A DNA stretch of 64,000 nucleotides from Whalleya microplaca (Eukaryota > Ascomycota > Sordariomycetes > Xylariales > Xylariaceae), in the NCBI GenBank assembly GCA_022497155.1, contig MU385738.1:186001-250000 (forward strand). The letters run 5' to 3'. Below, in pieces: positions 48,367-58,836 of the stretch; position 1 is the stretch's first letter, and each line of letters opens with the position of its first letter. A program made the translations under genes and the position numbers. The notes beneath the pieces were generated by a model. The model had not been told where the DNA came from. It searched no databases and saw only the letters and a list, made by a program, of their open reading frames with translations.

Positions 48367-50481
48367 GCTGAACAATGACCGTTTGTGTAGGCTAGATATA
48401 CAATGAAGTTATAAATTGTGCGTTTTATGCGAAATCGCGATCGAGTCAGCTGTTGTTCTAGTTTGATGATCACGGCAGTGATCCTGAGGGTTACACAAGT
48501 CCATCAATTCCCCTTTATATGACTAAATATGGCAGCAATTATAACTCGCAAAGGAGATAAGTTTAAGTCCATCTACATTGGTGTTCGCTATCAAGCGAAT
48601 CTGTTAGCCGGACTTAGTGGTATGTTAGGGAGAACTAGGTTCTCGGACTTATCGGGTTGGCTGTGAGTAAATTTCCTTATTGGGTGCACTAGCAGGAGTT
48701 GATAGTGAACTTCGTCGTCTAGAGGATACCGTGCCGCCTCCTTGCAGAAATTTCGTGTGGATGCCTTATTAATCACTTTCCGGCCTGGTCGGATATAGGC
48801 TTACACGAAAGGCCGAAGAGCCTGACTCGCCTCTAAAACCAGTCTTAATTCCACGTACAGTAAAGGGACACGAGTAGGTCGATTAGACAGGAAGCCTAGC
48901 GCTGCGTGTCCTATCATTTGAACAAAAAGTCAAAGGGTAATATATATGTATATACTTATATCTATAAAGTTTTAAGCTCCATCGTACTCTTTCTCCCTAG
49001 GGGGATCCTTCCATGTGCCTGCAATTTCTCAGATGAAGTCAACCTTAAGGTTGTCTAAGTCAGGTGCATGATTGATCTGGTGGTAGAATTGCATTCTTGA
49101 GAATATGGTCATGCTCAAGACTGTGCGGCAAGAGCAACTAGTAGTTCCAAGCCACATATTTAGAATCTTGAGGCTATTTGTACACCATCATATCACAAAG
49201 GTCAGTCTAGAACCTCCCCAGATTATTGGGCTCTCCGTTATGATGTTATAGATAACATATAATAGTCGCCGTAGGTATGGTAGGTCATTTCTCGGCTAGA
49301 TTTGGTCATAAGTACGGAACTGTACGAAGCAGGCGTATCTAGCACCGAGACTTAGCCTACACATCACTCTCAAAATAGCTGGGATATACGTATGCCCATA
49401 TAGTAGTATGCGGCCGTATAAATTCTTGAGAAGCACTGCCTATGAACTAGAGATAGTCAGCACAGTCATTCATGCATTTGTGGCGGTATGTACCGGTGGA
49501 GGCATTTGAGCCCATCGTCAAAAGGACACCCACGGTTTCCCTTAATATTGGAACATTTTTCACTACCAACTCCTGTGTTGTTTTGACGGCCAATATTCCA
49601 AATGGCAGTTGCCCTTAATATCATCACACGCCAACCCGATACTGTCCTAGCAGGTAAGTGATGACCTTATTCTATCATCTAATAGTTTCAGCTATCGAGT
49701 GCCACAAAGTTAACTTAGTTAACATAGAAGGCTGAGCTATCGCGAAAACCGGAGACCTTATCTCTTAGCCTTTTACAGTAAAGGCTTTTCGATTCCACTG
49801 TAGAAATTATTGATTGCTTATGTTTATTACCGCGAGAGGCTTAGTTATATGATACTCAGTCGGGGTGTGAATGCGTAATTATTTGAATAATGTTGACGAT
49901 ACTTTGTCTACCATGCAACTTGCCCATGATACTGAGGCAAAGCGCCACAACGGTTCCAAGCAAATATCGTATGTCGGATAGCTTTCTGGACCTTAGAATT
50001 CGAAAGTCAGGTAATAGTAACTCTCTGCAGCCAATTGTGCTTTGCGTATATCAGGCCAATTAATCTTGTTTCCCGAGTCGCATATTTTACGCAAGATAAT
50101 ACCCCGAGTATCCAGGCTTCTTTCCCCAGGTGTTCTCCGAATTTTTACTCCTGCCACCTTCCATCTCATTGAGAATTTCAACCTTGTTGGGCACGATCAA
50201 TTTCCTTGACAAAGTCGTTGGCAAATTTACAAGCATCACAGCTGAGCCGACGAGTCATCGTGGACGGAGGGGAAAAGACGAATTCGATGTAGGTAAACAT
50301 GACGACTTGGCATCGGATGAGATCAAGTAAAATTCCCTTGCCAAGATAGTACGGTCGCTCTTTGGGGCGGGAGCCAAGAGGCATGGACGGGCCAAGCATT
50401 TATAAATTCCTCCAGCCGGTCATCAGGGTTCTCATTTCGAACTTGTCGAGTTGAGGTAGAAACGATCTTCGACTCCAAGCA
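48367..50481. other. Intergenic stretch with a possible gene relic
   Basis: Mostly AT-rich and unrecognised. On the minus strand, 50399-50178 is open (MLGPSMPLGSRPKERPYYLG ... CDACKFANDFVKEID). A neighbouring frame continues downstream (KVEILNEMEGGRSKNSEN and, in another frame, 50181-49993). A single-base frame change would join the two. Unidentified; it may be a decayed gene beside the MITE. Confidence 0.3.
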
Positions 50482-51011
50482 CTACTAGCGTTGGCTATTA
50501 CGCCTCCTCACGCCCATAGGGCGTTGCGCTTTAACTAGGAAAAGTCCCTAGTAATTGGGAAATAACTGGGGTTTTCGAGCTACTTAGATTTTAGTATAAA
50601 TCACATACGTATAAAAGTAGTTCGTATATTATAAATAATCCTAATATAATAATAACTTAACACTTAACTATTATATTAAGTGAAGCTTTACGGAGTTATA
50701 AATAATACTGCCTTTTATAATTATAAAGGAGTTTATAAGGGAGTTAATGCGTAAAAACTACTATATTTATAATAATATTAAAAAATATAGTCCTTTATAT
50801 AATTATCGATCGACGTTTTACTTAAGAGATTAGTAAGCCGAAACGTATTATAGTTATAAGAAATATTTAATTACCTAGAGCTACATTGATTTATAAGCAG
50901 ATAACTAACAAAAGCGTTATACCTACTAGTTTAACGAATTACTAGGGAGTTTTCCTAATTAAAGCGCAACGCCCTGTGGGCGTGATGAGGCGTAATAGCC
51001 AACGCTAGTAG
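50482..51011. mobile_element. 530-bp MITE with 77-bp TIRs and an AT-rich core
   Basis: The left end 50482-50558 and right end 50935-51011 are inverted copies with about five mismatches; both begin CTACTAGCGTTGGCTATTAC. A CGCCC...GGGCG mini-hairpin lies inside each TIR. The core is extremely AT-rich, with TA-type sequence replacing most CA/TG, consistent with repeat-induced point mutation. There is no ORF. Target duplication is unresolved: the tips share CTAG or TA, so a Tc1/mariner-like TA site is possible. A related single end lies at 63065-63136. Confidence 0.8.
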
Positions 51012-51209
51012 CTCTGGGAAAGTACAGCATGCTCTGAAATCCAGAACGGCAACTACGCATCAACCTCGATGGTCAATTGTCGGCGCAATGTCCTAACAAG
51101 TGCTAGCTAGCTTTCACGATTCAATGTCCTGGCATGGCCTCGCGATGATCTAGGTCGCCTAGAAAGATTGAAAGCTTTACCAGACCGTATAGATCTTACC
51201 ACAGCTCTT

Positions 51210-51225
51210 GGCCTTAAAGAAGGCC
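51210..51225. promoter_or_regulatory. Inverted repeat GGCCTT-N4-AAGGCC upstream of the GPI protein gene
   Basis: GGCCTTAAAGAAGGCC lies about 105 bp before the ATG. The half-site CCTT/AAGG recalls the yeast zinc-responsive element (ACCTT-N-AAGGT), but the spacing is 4 rather than 1, so it is only suggestive. Confidence 0.3.
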
Positions 51226-51329
51226 TAGATAGTTGTAAAATAGATAAAAGCCTGCTGTCAGCACAACATCAATGTAGGTCACAAATTCCTCCCTGTACAT
51301 TCATCGGTTCTGTCAAGCAATTCCTTAAG

Positions 51330-51934
51330 ATGCACAACCTAAACGCGATCGTCACTGCTCTCCTCGCCGCTTCTTCTGCCGTCGCGCAGACCTTGCCCCC
51401 GTCTCCGACTGCGTCAGTTGGGTGCGAACCTCATAAAGATCACTGGTTAGATACCTTGCTCTACGTCTTAACAGGTGGCTAATATACATCATCCTGTTTA
51501 GGCATTGTAAAGGGCCGGCCTCAAGCATACCCAACGCTGTGACTGCATCAAGCACTCATGACGATGAAGTATACTCGAAAACTCTGCCACCAAGTCCCAC
51601 CGAGTCTGTTGGTTGTGAACCCCACGGTGACCATTGGCATTGCGACGGACCTGTATCAGTAACGGCTTCGCCTTCCAGTGCAGCCAGCACCGATGGCCAG
51701 GATAGCCAGAGTAAAAGTACTGGAAGTCTTCCGCCAAGCCCGACTGCGTCTGTTGGTTGCGAACCACACAAGGACCACTGGCATTGTGCCGGTCCTGCGA
51801 CCAATGCAACTTCTTCGTCTAATTCATCATCTGAGACGGGTGAAGCTGTCGTAACCGCTGGTGTTGGGGTATTGGGAGTAGACAAAGTGGCAATTGTAGG
51901 AGGACTACTGGCAGCTGTGGGGGTAACAATTTAG
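51330..51934 (+). CDS. GPI-anchored surface protein with three C-x8-C His-rich repeats (candidate metal binder)
   Basis: Exons 51330-51445 and 51502-51934 give 182 residues. Signal peptide MHNLNAIVTALLAASSAVAQ. Three near-identical repeats follow, each LPPSPTxSVG then CEPHxDHWHC then xGP, starting at about residues 22, 66 and 115 and separated by Ser/Thr-rich linkers. The tail is Ser/Asn-rich, then Gly/Val hydrophobic (VAIVGGLLAAVGVTI) to the stop, a GPI-anchor signal. Each repeat offers two Cys and three His, a plausible zinc or copper site. The intron (TG|GTTAGA ... TTTAG|G) splits the Trp codon of the first repeat in phase 2. The neighbour downstream on the same strand is a ZIP transporter whose extracellular modules have the same layout and intron position. 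Metal capture at the wall for the ZIP is inferred, not shown. Confidence 0.82.
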
Positions 51935-52832
51935 GTGTTGTACACATATCACTCTAAGTCGGAGGATCGTTGAGTCCTCATATATGTCACTTAAAATTTC
52001 GATTCACATACATACATGTTCTTATAGATAGGAGTCACATATGAGCTTGGCGCGAATACATATTTACCCGCTCCAGATGACTTCAATCATGCACGCAGAG
52101 TATCACTGCAGCAATCTTCACATATTACCGCGTGCTGTTCAGAGATGCACCCGGCCATGAAACACCAATTCCCGTCATCCAATTTTATTGTCATACCTCT
52201 GATTTGCGTCACACGCCGCCACCATCGTGCTTTCGTGCTTGCTATCAGGGGACAGACAAGATCTCAAGATACGGATAGATCCACGTCACTCAAGGCCTCG
52301 TGGTGGTCAAAAAGATGCGTATCAGGCTGTGAATCATCATATGCGGTATGTTCTCCGACTATAGCAATACCATCAAGGTCCTCATTTCTTGGCTGTTTAC
52401 ACAGCAAAAATAAGGAGCACGTATGTATGGCTGGACAGAGCGCCTGCGGCTCACAGTATTGCATATGCCAAGTGTCGAAGGTCAGGCAGGTTTGGCGAAG
52501 GGTAAGGATGAAAAAAGGCCGCTCATGGATTAGGTCACGCTACTTATTACAAATGTCAAGTATCGATATGCAAAGAGTTCAACAAACTGAGCACCTTGAT
52601 GGCCAGAAAGGAGGAACAGAGCTCCGAGCACGCAATGTAACATTTTGACAAATTAGGAAGTCCTTGGCCAATTTTTGACTCATTATAAGGCTGCTCTGAC
52701 GACAATTGATATTGCGCTAAGTTTTCAGCGCATCATACAGCAGCCGACCTACTCGCCTCGAGCAAGCCGAAATCTATTTTACGGTGTTGATTTCTGATTT
52801 AAATTGCTCCATCATCGACAACCTGAGACGCA
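51935..52832. other. Intergenic region between the GPI protein and ZIP genes
   Basis: 898 bp, the promoter of the ZIP gene. A 167-codon ORF at 52145-52648 has no recognisable features and is probably chance. CAAGGT, the core hexamer reported for Aspergillus zinc regulator sites, occurs at 52374-52379 and, inverted, at 52593-52598. Two hexamers in 900 bp is weak evidence. Confidence 0.4.
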
Positions 52833-54593
52833 ATGGGCTGCATTCTCACCCACTGGGCCGTCGTGTCACTACTAGCATTCTGCCTTTCGTTCGAGTTCCT
52901 TCCCAGCGCGTCAGCATCATATATATCCCCAACGGAGAAGCGACAACTTCCGGCGAGCACTGCGCACCCCATAGTAGCGAAAGCCGCTGAAAGTTTCACC
53001 GCAGTGTCGGGATGTCATCTACAAGGTACATCAGCGTCAGTATTTGTCACCAAGCCCCAACTTCTAGAGGCAACATCGTAACAATGTGCAGTGTTTGTCT
53101 ATATGGTACAACGCAACTTCAGGTGGTAGTCCCAGCAACAGCTACTAGTGATATTCCGGCCGCCTACACGGACTGTCATAGTCACGGCGATGAATCGTAA
53201 GTTTATATACCATGGCCTGTTTTAAACGGATACTAATGACCTAGATTTTGTATTGGTCCAGATGGCGCAGAAGTTGAAGTACTCGGTGCAGTCGCAGAAG
53301 GCTCAGCTGAAGACAGCAGTGAACAATCAGAACAGTCCAGTAGTGGAAGTGGTGGACAAGACTGTCACTTCCACGCTGGGGTAGAGTATGTATTTCTTCT
53401 GGCAATTTCCTAGTTGGGACTATGGGTTGACCAAATCTGCAGGCACTGCGTCAGCACCGAAGGCGAAAGTAGTGCGACAAAATGCTCACGACAAGATCGA
53501 GACTACAACATACGTCTTAGGATTGGCCTCCTCTTCGCCATATTAGTCACAAGCTTTATTGGTAAGGCTAGAGTGAGCTCGCGCTGATACAATATACTGA
53601 TAGTTTGTTACAGGAGTTGCCGGGCCAATCTTCTTGAAGCCAATCTTGTCAGAAAGGTTCCAGGTGATCTTCATCATTCTAAAGCAGTTCGGTACTGGTG
53701 TCATCATTGCAACGGCATTTGTTCACGTAAGTTCCCATCATGAATACTAGCTACACTGTTCCATCACTAAGTTTTTCTCCTAGCTCTTCACTCACGCAAA
53801 CCTCATGTTCACCAACGAATGTCTCGGTGAGCTGAGCTATGAAGCGACAACCGCTGCAATAGTCATGGCTGGTTTGTTTTTGGCATTTGTAATCGAGTAT
53901 ACAACTCACCGATTCGCCCGAAAATTCTGGTCGAGATCTAAATACAATGCTGAGGTCGTTGGTGTTGTCGTGCTCGAAGCTGGTATTCTCTTCCACTCAC
54001 TATGTACGTACTCCTATTTCATGGTTATTCTAGAATATCTACTGACTCTAGCAATAGTGATTGGTATCACTCTTGTTGTCGCGGCAGACAGATTCTTTGT
54101 TACTCTATTTATTGTTATAGTGTTCCATCAGATGTTTGAAGGGATAGCTCTCGGGACTCGCATTGCCTCCATCGGTGGCCATATAAGGAGTGGAGTGGAT
54201 CATGGGAGCCATGCATCATCAGAGGATTCCAAAGGCCGATCAGCCGATGAGCCATTGACAATGGGGAATAGGGGAGAATCGAAGTCCTTGTCGACATCCA
54301 AGAAGCTGCTTATGGCAGCCGCGTTTGCCCTAATCACCCCAATCGGTATGGCGATCGGTATTGGGGTTCTGCAGCACTTCAACGGCAATGACCCTAGCAC
54401 CTTGATCGCTCTTGGCACTTTAGATGCATTGTCTGCCGGTATTCTAGTGTGGGTTGGCGTTATAGAAATGTGGGCAGGAGATTGGATGTTCGGCGGTGAG
54501 CTGGCTGATGCTGGAGTAGCACTTACTATCTGTGCTGGTATTGGCCTTGTTGGTGGCATGATATTGATGAGTTTCCTCGGTAAATGGACATGA
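52833..54593 (+). CDS. ZIP-family metal (zinc) transporter with three extracellular Cys/His modules
   Basis: Exons 52833-53035, 53092-53196, 53245-53385, 53443-53561, 53614-53726, 53784-54003 and 54058-54593 give 478 residues, all phases consistent. Signal peptide, then a Kex2-like EKR. Three modules follow: CHLQGTSAVC, CHSHGDESFC and CHFHAGVEHC, each C-x8-C. Eight membrane helices: RIGLLFAILVTSFIGVAGP (TM1), FGTGVIIATAFVHLF (TM2), VMAGLFLAFVIEY (TM3), VVVLEAGILFHSLLIGITLV (TM4) and FIVIVFHQMFEGIALGTRIA (TM5) carry the ZIP metal-site residues (H in TM4; H, E in TM5). The usual His-rich loop between TM3 and TM4 is short; a longer loop with HGSH follows TM5. By family it imports Zn2+ at the plasma membrane. 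Introns 1-3 each cut a module at the same residue, phase 2. Confidence 0.93.
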
Positions 54594-55080
54594 GCATCAT
54601 GAAGAAAAGAAAATATTCAGATGGACCATAGGCTTTATGTAGAATATTGAAACAAATAGTCATATGTTCTCATTCACTGTGGCCCCCTTTTTCGATCCCC
54701 CTATGACCGACTTGAACGTTCCTTGAAATTTCGCCCGAAGTAGGCGGAGTGCCCTACACCTTGAACACAAGCAGAAGGCAAGGCTGCTATATGAAGAGAT
54801 GAGTAGGCTTTGATAAACACCGGCTTCTATTGAAAGGAATGACGAGACCTCATGCAAGTTTCTCAATATGTTATGATTCTCTTCTCAGTTGTATACAAGC
54901 CCCACAGTCTGCTTATTCGTTTTACACTTGAAGAGGGTCTCGACGCAAACGTCAATGCTAATCTACCGAATGTGTTAGATATATCGGGATGTTTTCAAAT
55001 ACAGAATGTCTTGGCTGAGAGGATTGAGGTGTGTTACAAAAAGGCTCTCTTTGGAAGAGACTAGGCTAGTAAGGGCAGAC
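54594..55080. other. Intergenic, convergent 3' ends
   Basis: The 3' regions of the ZIP gene and the F-box-like gene. Nothing else was recognised. Confidence 0.5.
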
Positions 55081-56239
55081 TTACGGTCTGGGAGGGCTCC
55101 AGATCCTATCGTCAGTATCCGATGCAGCGAACTTGTCACCAATTCCCCTTGTCCATATCTGGACGTTTGGTTGAGAAAATCCAGTAACAAATCCGCTTGG
55201 AGGGCCAACCTCCTCACTAAGGTGTGTACTCAAAGTGACCTGTAGCTGTTGGCTTGGGTTGAAAGACATAAGAGCTCTCCGTAGCGTATCGGCATCAAAC
55301 ACCATCATGGGTTTAAAGTGCTCTCCCCTCACAATAGCTTTCTCCCTTAGATTAACATCAATCCAAATGCCTAACTTCTTACAATTAAGCATTTTGTCAA
55401 GCTGGAGCCAATGGAAGTCGTATGCTGTATGAATACTATTATACTTGGAGGAGCAGGGAACCAGGTGTGCAAATGCGATAGTCATGGATAATTGCAATTC
55501 TCTTGTATAGTGCAGAAACGGCTCTGGGGGGCGGTGTGGTGTTGGTTTCTTCTGGCCACATATCCCCGTAAAGAGTCGGGCAGTCTGGACATCAGTGAAC
55601 ACGAAAGTTGTATTTTCATAGATGGATCTGGCGCATTCCCAGTACCTGTCTCTCCTTAGTTTACTGCACTCATAGGCGAACACGAGAAACGTACAATCTC
55701 TTGCATGACAACAGCATTGGAAGATATGGGCTGGGCTTGCTGGGGGCACGACACGGGCCGTTGAACGCCGGCAACTTATGCTCTTCCTCCCCAGCTTGTT
55801 TATAGGCCTCTAGCATAGTCTCTTCGCATCGCCAATGGTTGTACCAACGCGACTGTAAGCGCGGATTCCAGGTCTGATCATCAAATATGAGGGTCTCGGT
55901 CTGCGGCGTCGGAATTTTGTCGCGTATGACCTGGAGCGCCTCCTGCCGATCATCCATGACATCGAACTCAGTGGTACATGGCCAATGGCAGAAGTGGCCA
56001 TTTTCTGAATAGTAATCTGGTTCGATGTTCCTGTGAAAGTCCTCATGATATATGATGTGCTGAGATAAGCCAGCAGAACGCCACAACTCCAAGTATATGG
56101 CATCTCTGAGCTCCGGTGGGAGGCGGTTGAAAAGGGGTGATTGAAGTTGGCCATGCGGAGCTCGACGTCTTCGAAACTTCTGGTAAAGACGGCCATGCCA
56201 TGACCGAGAATGTTTATCACTTGCCATCACAGAGTGCAT
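55081..56239 (-). CDS. F-box/DUF7730-like protein
   Basis: Exons (minus) 56239-55695 and 55645-55081 give 369 residues. After a basic N-terminus (KFRRRRAPHG) comes FNRLPPELRDAIYLELWR, the hallmark opening of fungal F-box/DUF7730 proteins. Then GLSQHIIYH, CHWPCTTEF, LPMLLSCKRLYWECARSIYE and TTFVFTDVQTARLF follow, and a C-terminal half with LSMTIAFAHLVP and LQLDKMLNCKKLGIWID. These usually serve as substrate adaptors or have unknown roles. Intron: GTACGT donor, GAGACAG acceptor, phase 2. The stop TAA overlaps a perfect GTAAGT donor (CC|GTAAGT), so a further 3' exon cannot be excluded. Confidence 0.75.
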
Positions 56240-57225
56240 TATTGACGGAATTTAAAAATAAATGAATATTTTAGGTTGTTTCCTTGCACACACGGAACAT
56301 GTTCATATTGAAGTGTGTTTGGCCAAGCCTGCGCCGCATTCAAGTCCGTCACTAGGCAGCCAACCAACACAAAATCATGCATATACTGCAGGGTTGGGAT
56401 GACATGCATGGTTCTCCCCAATTGATGCAAGTAGAAAAAAATGTAACGATCATTACCGTAGCTCAGGAGCTGAATCACCTAATAGACTCCATCAAGTTTG
56501 GACTATCGATACGGAATGCATTGGTGTCGTTCGGGGGTAGTATGGTATAAAGGGGGAGATGAAGCTAAGTGTATCTCCCAGGTCCCGATCTTTTCAACGG
56601 TGCTGCCAACACTACTGCATTTGATCAATGGATTGTAGTCAAATGCAATTGAAAGGTGCGGCCTATCCATTCTCAGGATAATCGAGCTCTTGAACTCTTC
56701 AAAAAGCTCAGACGCATTAGATTCCAAGTCAGAAGATATGCCGAGCTGGAATCAAGTCTGGCATCAAACTCGTTGTGTTCCTTATTGTGATGACAGTCGT
56801 AGCTGTCTGATGGATTGAGCTAAAGGGAGACAACCACTAGAACGACAATATGAGCCGTAGTCTTCGGGGAGGATGTTCAGCAACAGGGAGCTTCATGGTA
56901 GCAACAATGGCTGTTAATCAAAGAGTATTGCTCGGATTCTATAAGCTGAAGTGAAGCTGTTACATATTAGAATTTTGTATAGAACTTCGAAGACATCAGG
57001 TTACATACTTAAGTACACAATAGAGATCTGGTCAAGTCCGGTGCCGTACTTACAAGGAGTCGGCTTAATTCCGGCTAATATTGAATAAGTCGCACCGTCG
57101 TCATGGACTTCCGCTTATCTCCGTTCGCAGTTTTCTTGCCACGATCTTCATTCGTTCTCTTCTACCTTTTCAATTCATCGTCATGTCTCTTCTTAGGTCC
57201 CTGCTCTATATGGCGGAAGGTGTCA
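56240..57225. other. Intergenic region
   Basis: Divergent promoter region. A minus-strand open frame at 56503-56727 (contains FEEFKSSIILRMDRPHLSIA) lacks an ATG and may be a fragment of an F-box-like gene; not supported further. An in-frame upstream ATG of the next gene lies at 57103. Confidence 0.4.
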
Positions 57226-58836
57226 ATGGCTAGTGCATCTGTACCGTCGTGGATATGCGCTCGATGCGCAAGAACCTCACTCATTAGTCGAAACCCCCAA
57301 TTCAACGTGATCAAGCAATGGAGGGGCTACACGACCAACCCGAAGGCCGAAGATGCCGATAGAACTCAGCGAGACCCCAAGACTGCTACTACTGATGGCG
57401 CCGATGGCGATTCTAAGCCCGAATCAGGGCCAATGGCCCGTCGATTGGAGGAAGCTACCGAGGAAGCGCTCTTGACAGGCGGGCGAGCTGGTCGACGTGC
57501 AGTGGAGGATGCAGGCTTTTCAGAGGAGTTAAAGGAGCGTCTACTTGCGAAAGTAAAAGATGCGCAGTTCCGATCCGAGTACGCAGCCGCCTTTGCGGAA
57601 GCCGGCATGCCGACTGCGGCTGGTGCAGGAACCCGTCTCGCGGCCACGAGCCAGCCATGGACTGGTACCGAAACCACCGAGGATGCTGTCCTGAGAATGC
57701 TGAACGACGCACACAAACCTCTGAAACCAGAGCTACGAGGCCGCCCGAAGATTCCCGATCTCCGACCGGTCGATATGCGAATCAGAAAGGAGCCGAAACT
57801 AAGCGCTGGGCATAGGGCAGCCAGTGCCAGAGATAAGGCGTCTATGTACACAGGCATGGGCATGAAAGAGCTCGAAGAGGAAGAGAGCCTGAGCGAAGAA
57901 GAGAAGGCCGAGTTGAGGAAAGAGTTTCGCGATCGCTTTCAGCCAGCTGCTCGAGCTTTGCCGAATTCTCTTACGGGGCTGGCTTCATTAGCGAACGAGA
58001 GAATCGAGGATGCGATCGCAAGAGGACAATTCAAAAATATTCCAAGAGGAAGAGGTGTGGAGCGAGATCCAAGATCCGACAATCCTTTCATTGATACAAC
58101 CGAATATATCATGAACAAAATGATTAAGAGGCAGGAGATAGTACCTCCATGGATTGAGAAGCAGCAGGAGTTAGCAAAGGCAGCACATGTCTTCCGGGCT
58201 CGACTACGATCTGACTGGAAACGTCACGCCGCTCGGATGATCTCTAGCAAGGGTGGCCCGCTCGAGGAACGGATGAGACGTGCGAGGCAATATGCGAAAG
58301 CGGAGGAAGTGCACAACCCGCGGAAGCGCAACGTGGACCAGATAGCTGTGGCTTCTAGCACGACCGACGACCCCGTCATGGTAAAAATGAGGCAAAACAC
58401 ACCGTTGGAAACAAAGTCCGATAACGCGCCAGACGCGCCCGAAGAGCAAGCATCATTACCTGATGAACCATTGCCACCGCCTTTTAGAGACCCTGACTGG
58501 TTATCGACGGAGCAATCTTACATGGACCTCTCAGTTAACAATTTGAACTCTCTCACGCGTTCATACAACTTGATGGCACCTGAACTAGCCAAAAAGCCGT
58601 ATTTCTCACTTGAGCGAGAGCTGAGCAACTGTTATGCCGACGTTGCACCCCAGATTGCAGACGCCATAAAGGATAGGGCTACCAGGTCAACGACATCTCT
58701 TGGAGGCCCTGCTGGACCTAGACGTGAAAGTATTTTGGACCGGTTTAGTAAAGGGGGTAGCACCGCAAAAGTTTACGACTCAAAGGTGCCCCTTTACGGA
58801 TTCAAGCAGTTGTGGCGAGACTTCTGGAGTCGCTAG
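57226..58836 (+). CDS. Mitochondrial DUF1992 (DnaJ homologue subfamily C member 28-like) protein
   Basis: A single exon of 536 residues from ATG 57226 (MASASVPSWICARCARTSLI), an Arg-rich mitochondrial-type presequence. An in-frame ATG at 57103 would add 41 hydrophobic residues and is less likely. The DUF1992 domain, about residues 257-310, reads ERIEDAIARGQFKNIPRGRG ... NPFIDTTEYIMNKMIKRQEI, then VPPWIEKQQEL. Flanking regions are charged and helical, with low-complexity acidic linkers. There is no J-domain. The family is linked to mitochondria and Golgi transport in other species; molecular function is uncertain. Confidence 0.88.
   Translation: MASASVPSWICARCARTSLISRNPQFNVIKQWRGYTTNPKAEDADRTQRDPKTATTDGADGDSKPESGPMARRLEEATEEALLTGGRAGRRAVEDAGFSEELKERLLAKVKDAQFRSEYAAAFAEAGMPTAAGAGTRLAATSQPWTGTETTEDAVLRMLNDAHKPLKPELRGRPKIPDLRPVDMRIRKEPKLSAGHRAASARDKASMYTGMGMKELEEEESLSEEEKAELRKEFRDRFQPAARALPNSLTGLASLANERIEDAIARGQFKNIPRGRGVERDPRSDNPFIDTTEYIMNKMIKRQEIVPPWIEKQQELAKAAHVFRARLRSDWKRHAARMISSKGGPLEERMRRARQYAKAEEVHNPRKRNVDQIAVASSTTDDPVMVKMRQNTPLETKSDNAPDAPEEQASLPDEPLPPPFRDPDWLSTEQSYMDLSVNNLNSLTRSYNLMAPELAKKPYFSLERELSNCYADVAPQIADAIKDRATRSTTSLGGPAGPRRESILDRFSKGGSTAKVYDSKVPLYGFKQLWRDFWSR

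Noticed and set aside
52145..52648. 167-codon ORF between the GPI and ZIP genes
   Set aside because: No domain, signal or helix pattern; more likely the ZIP promoter.
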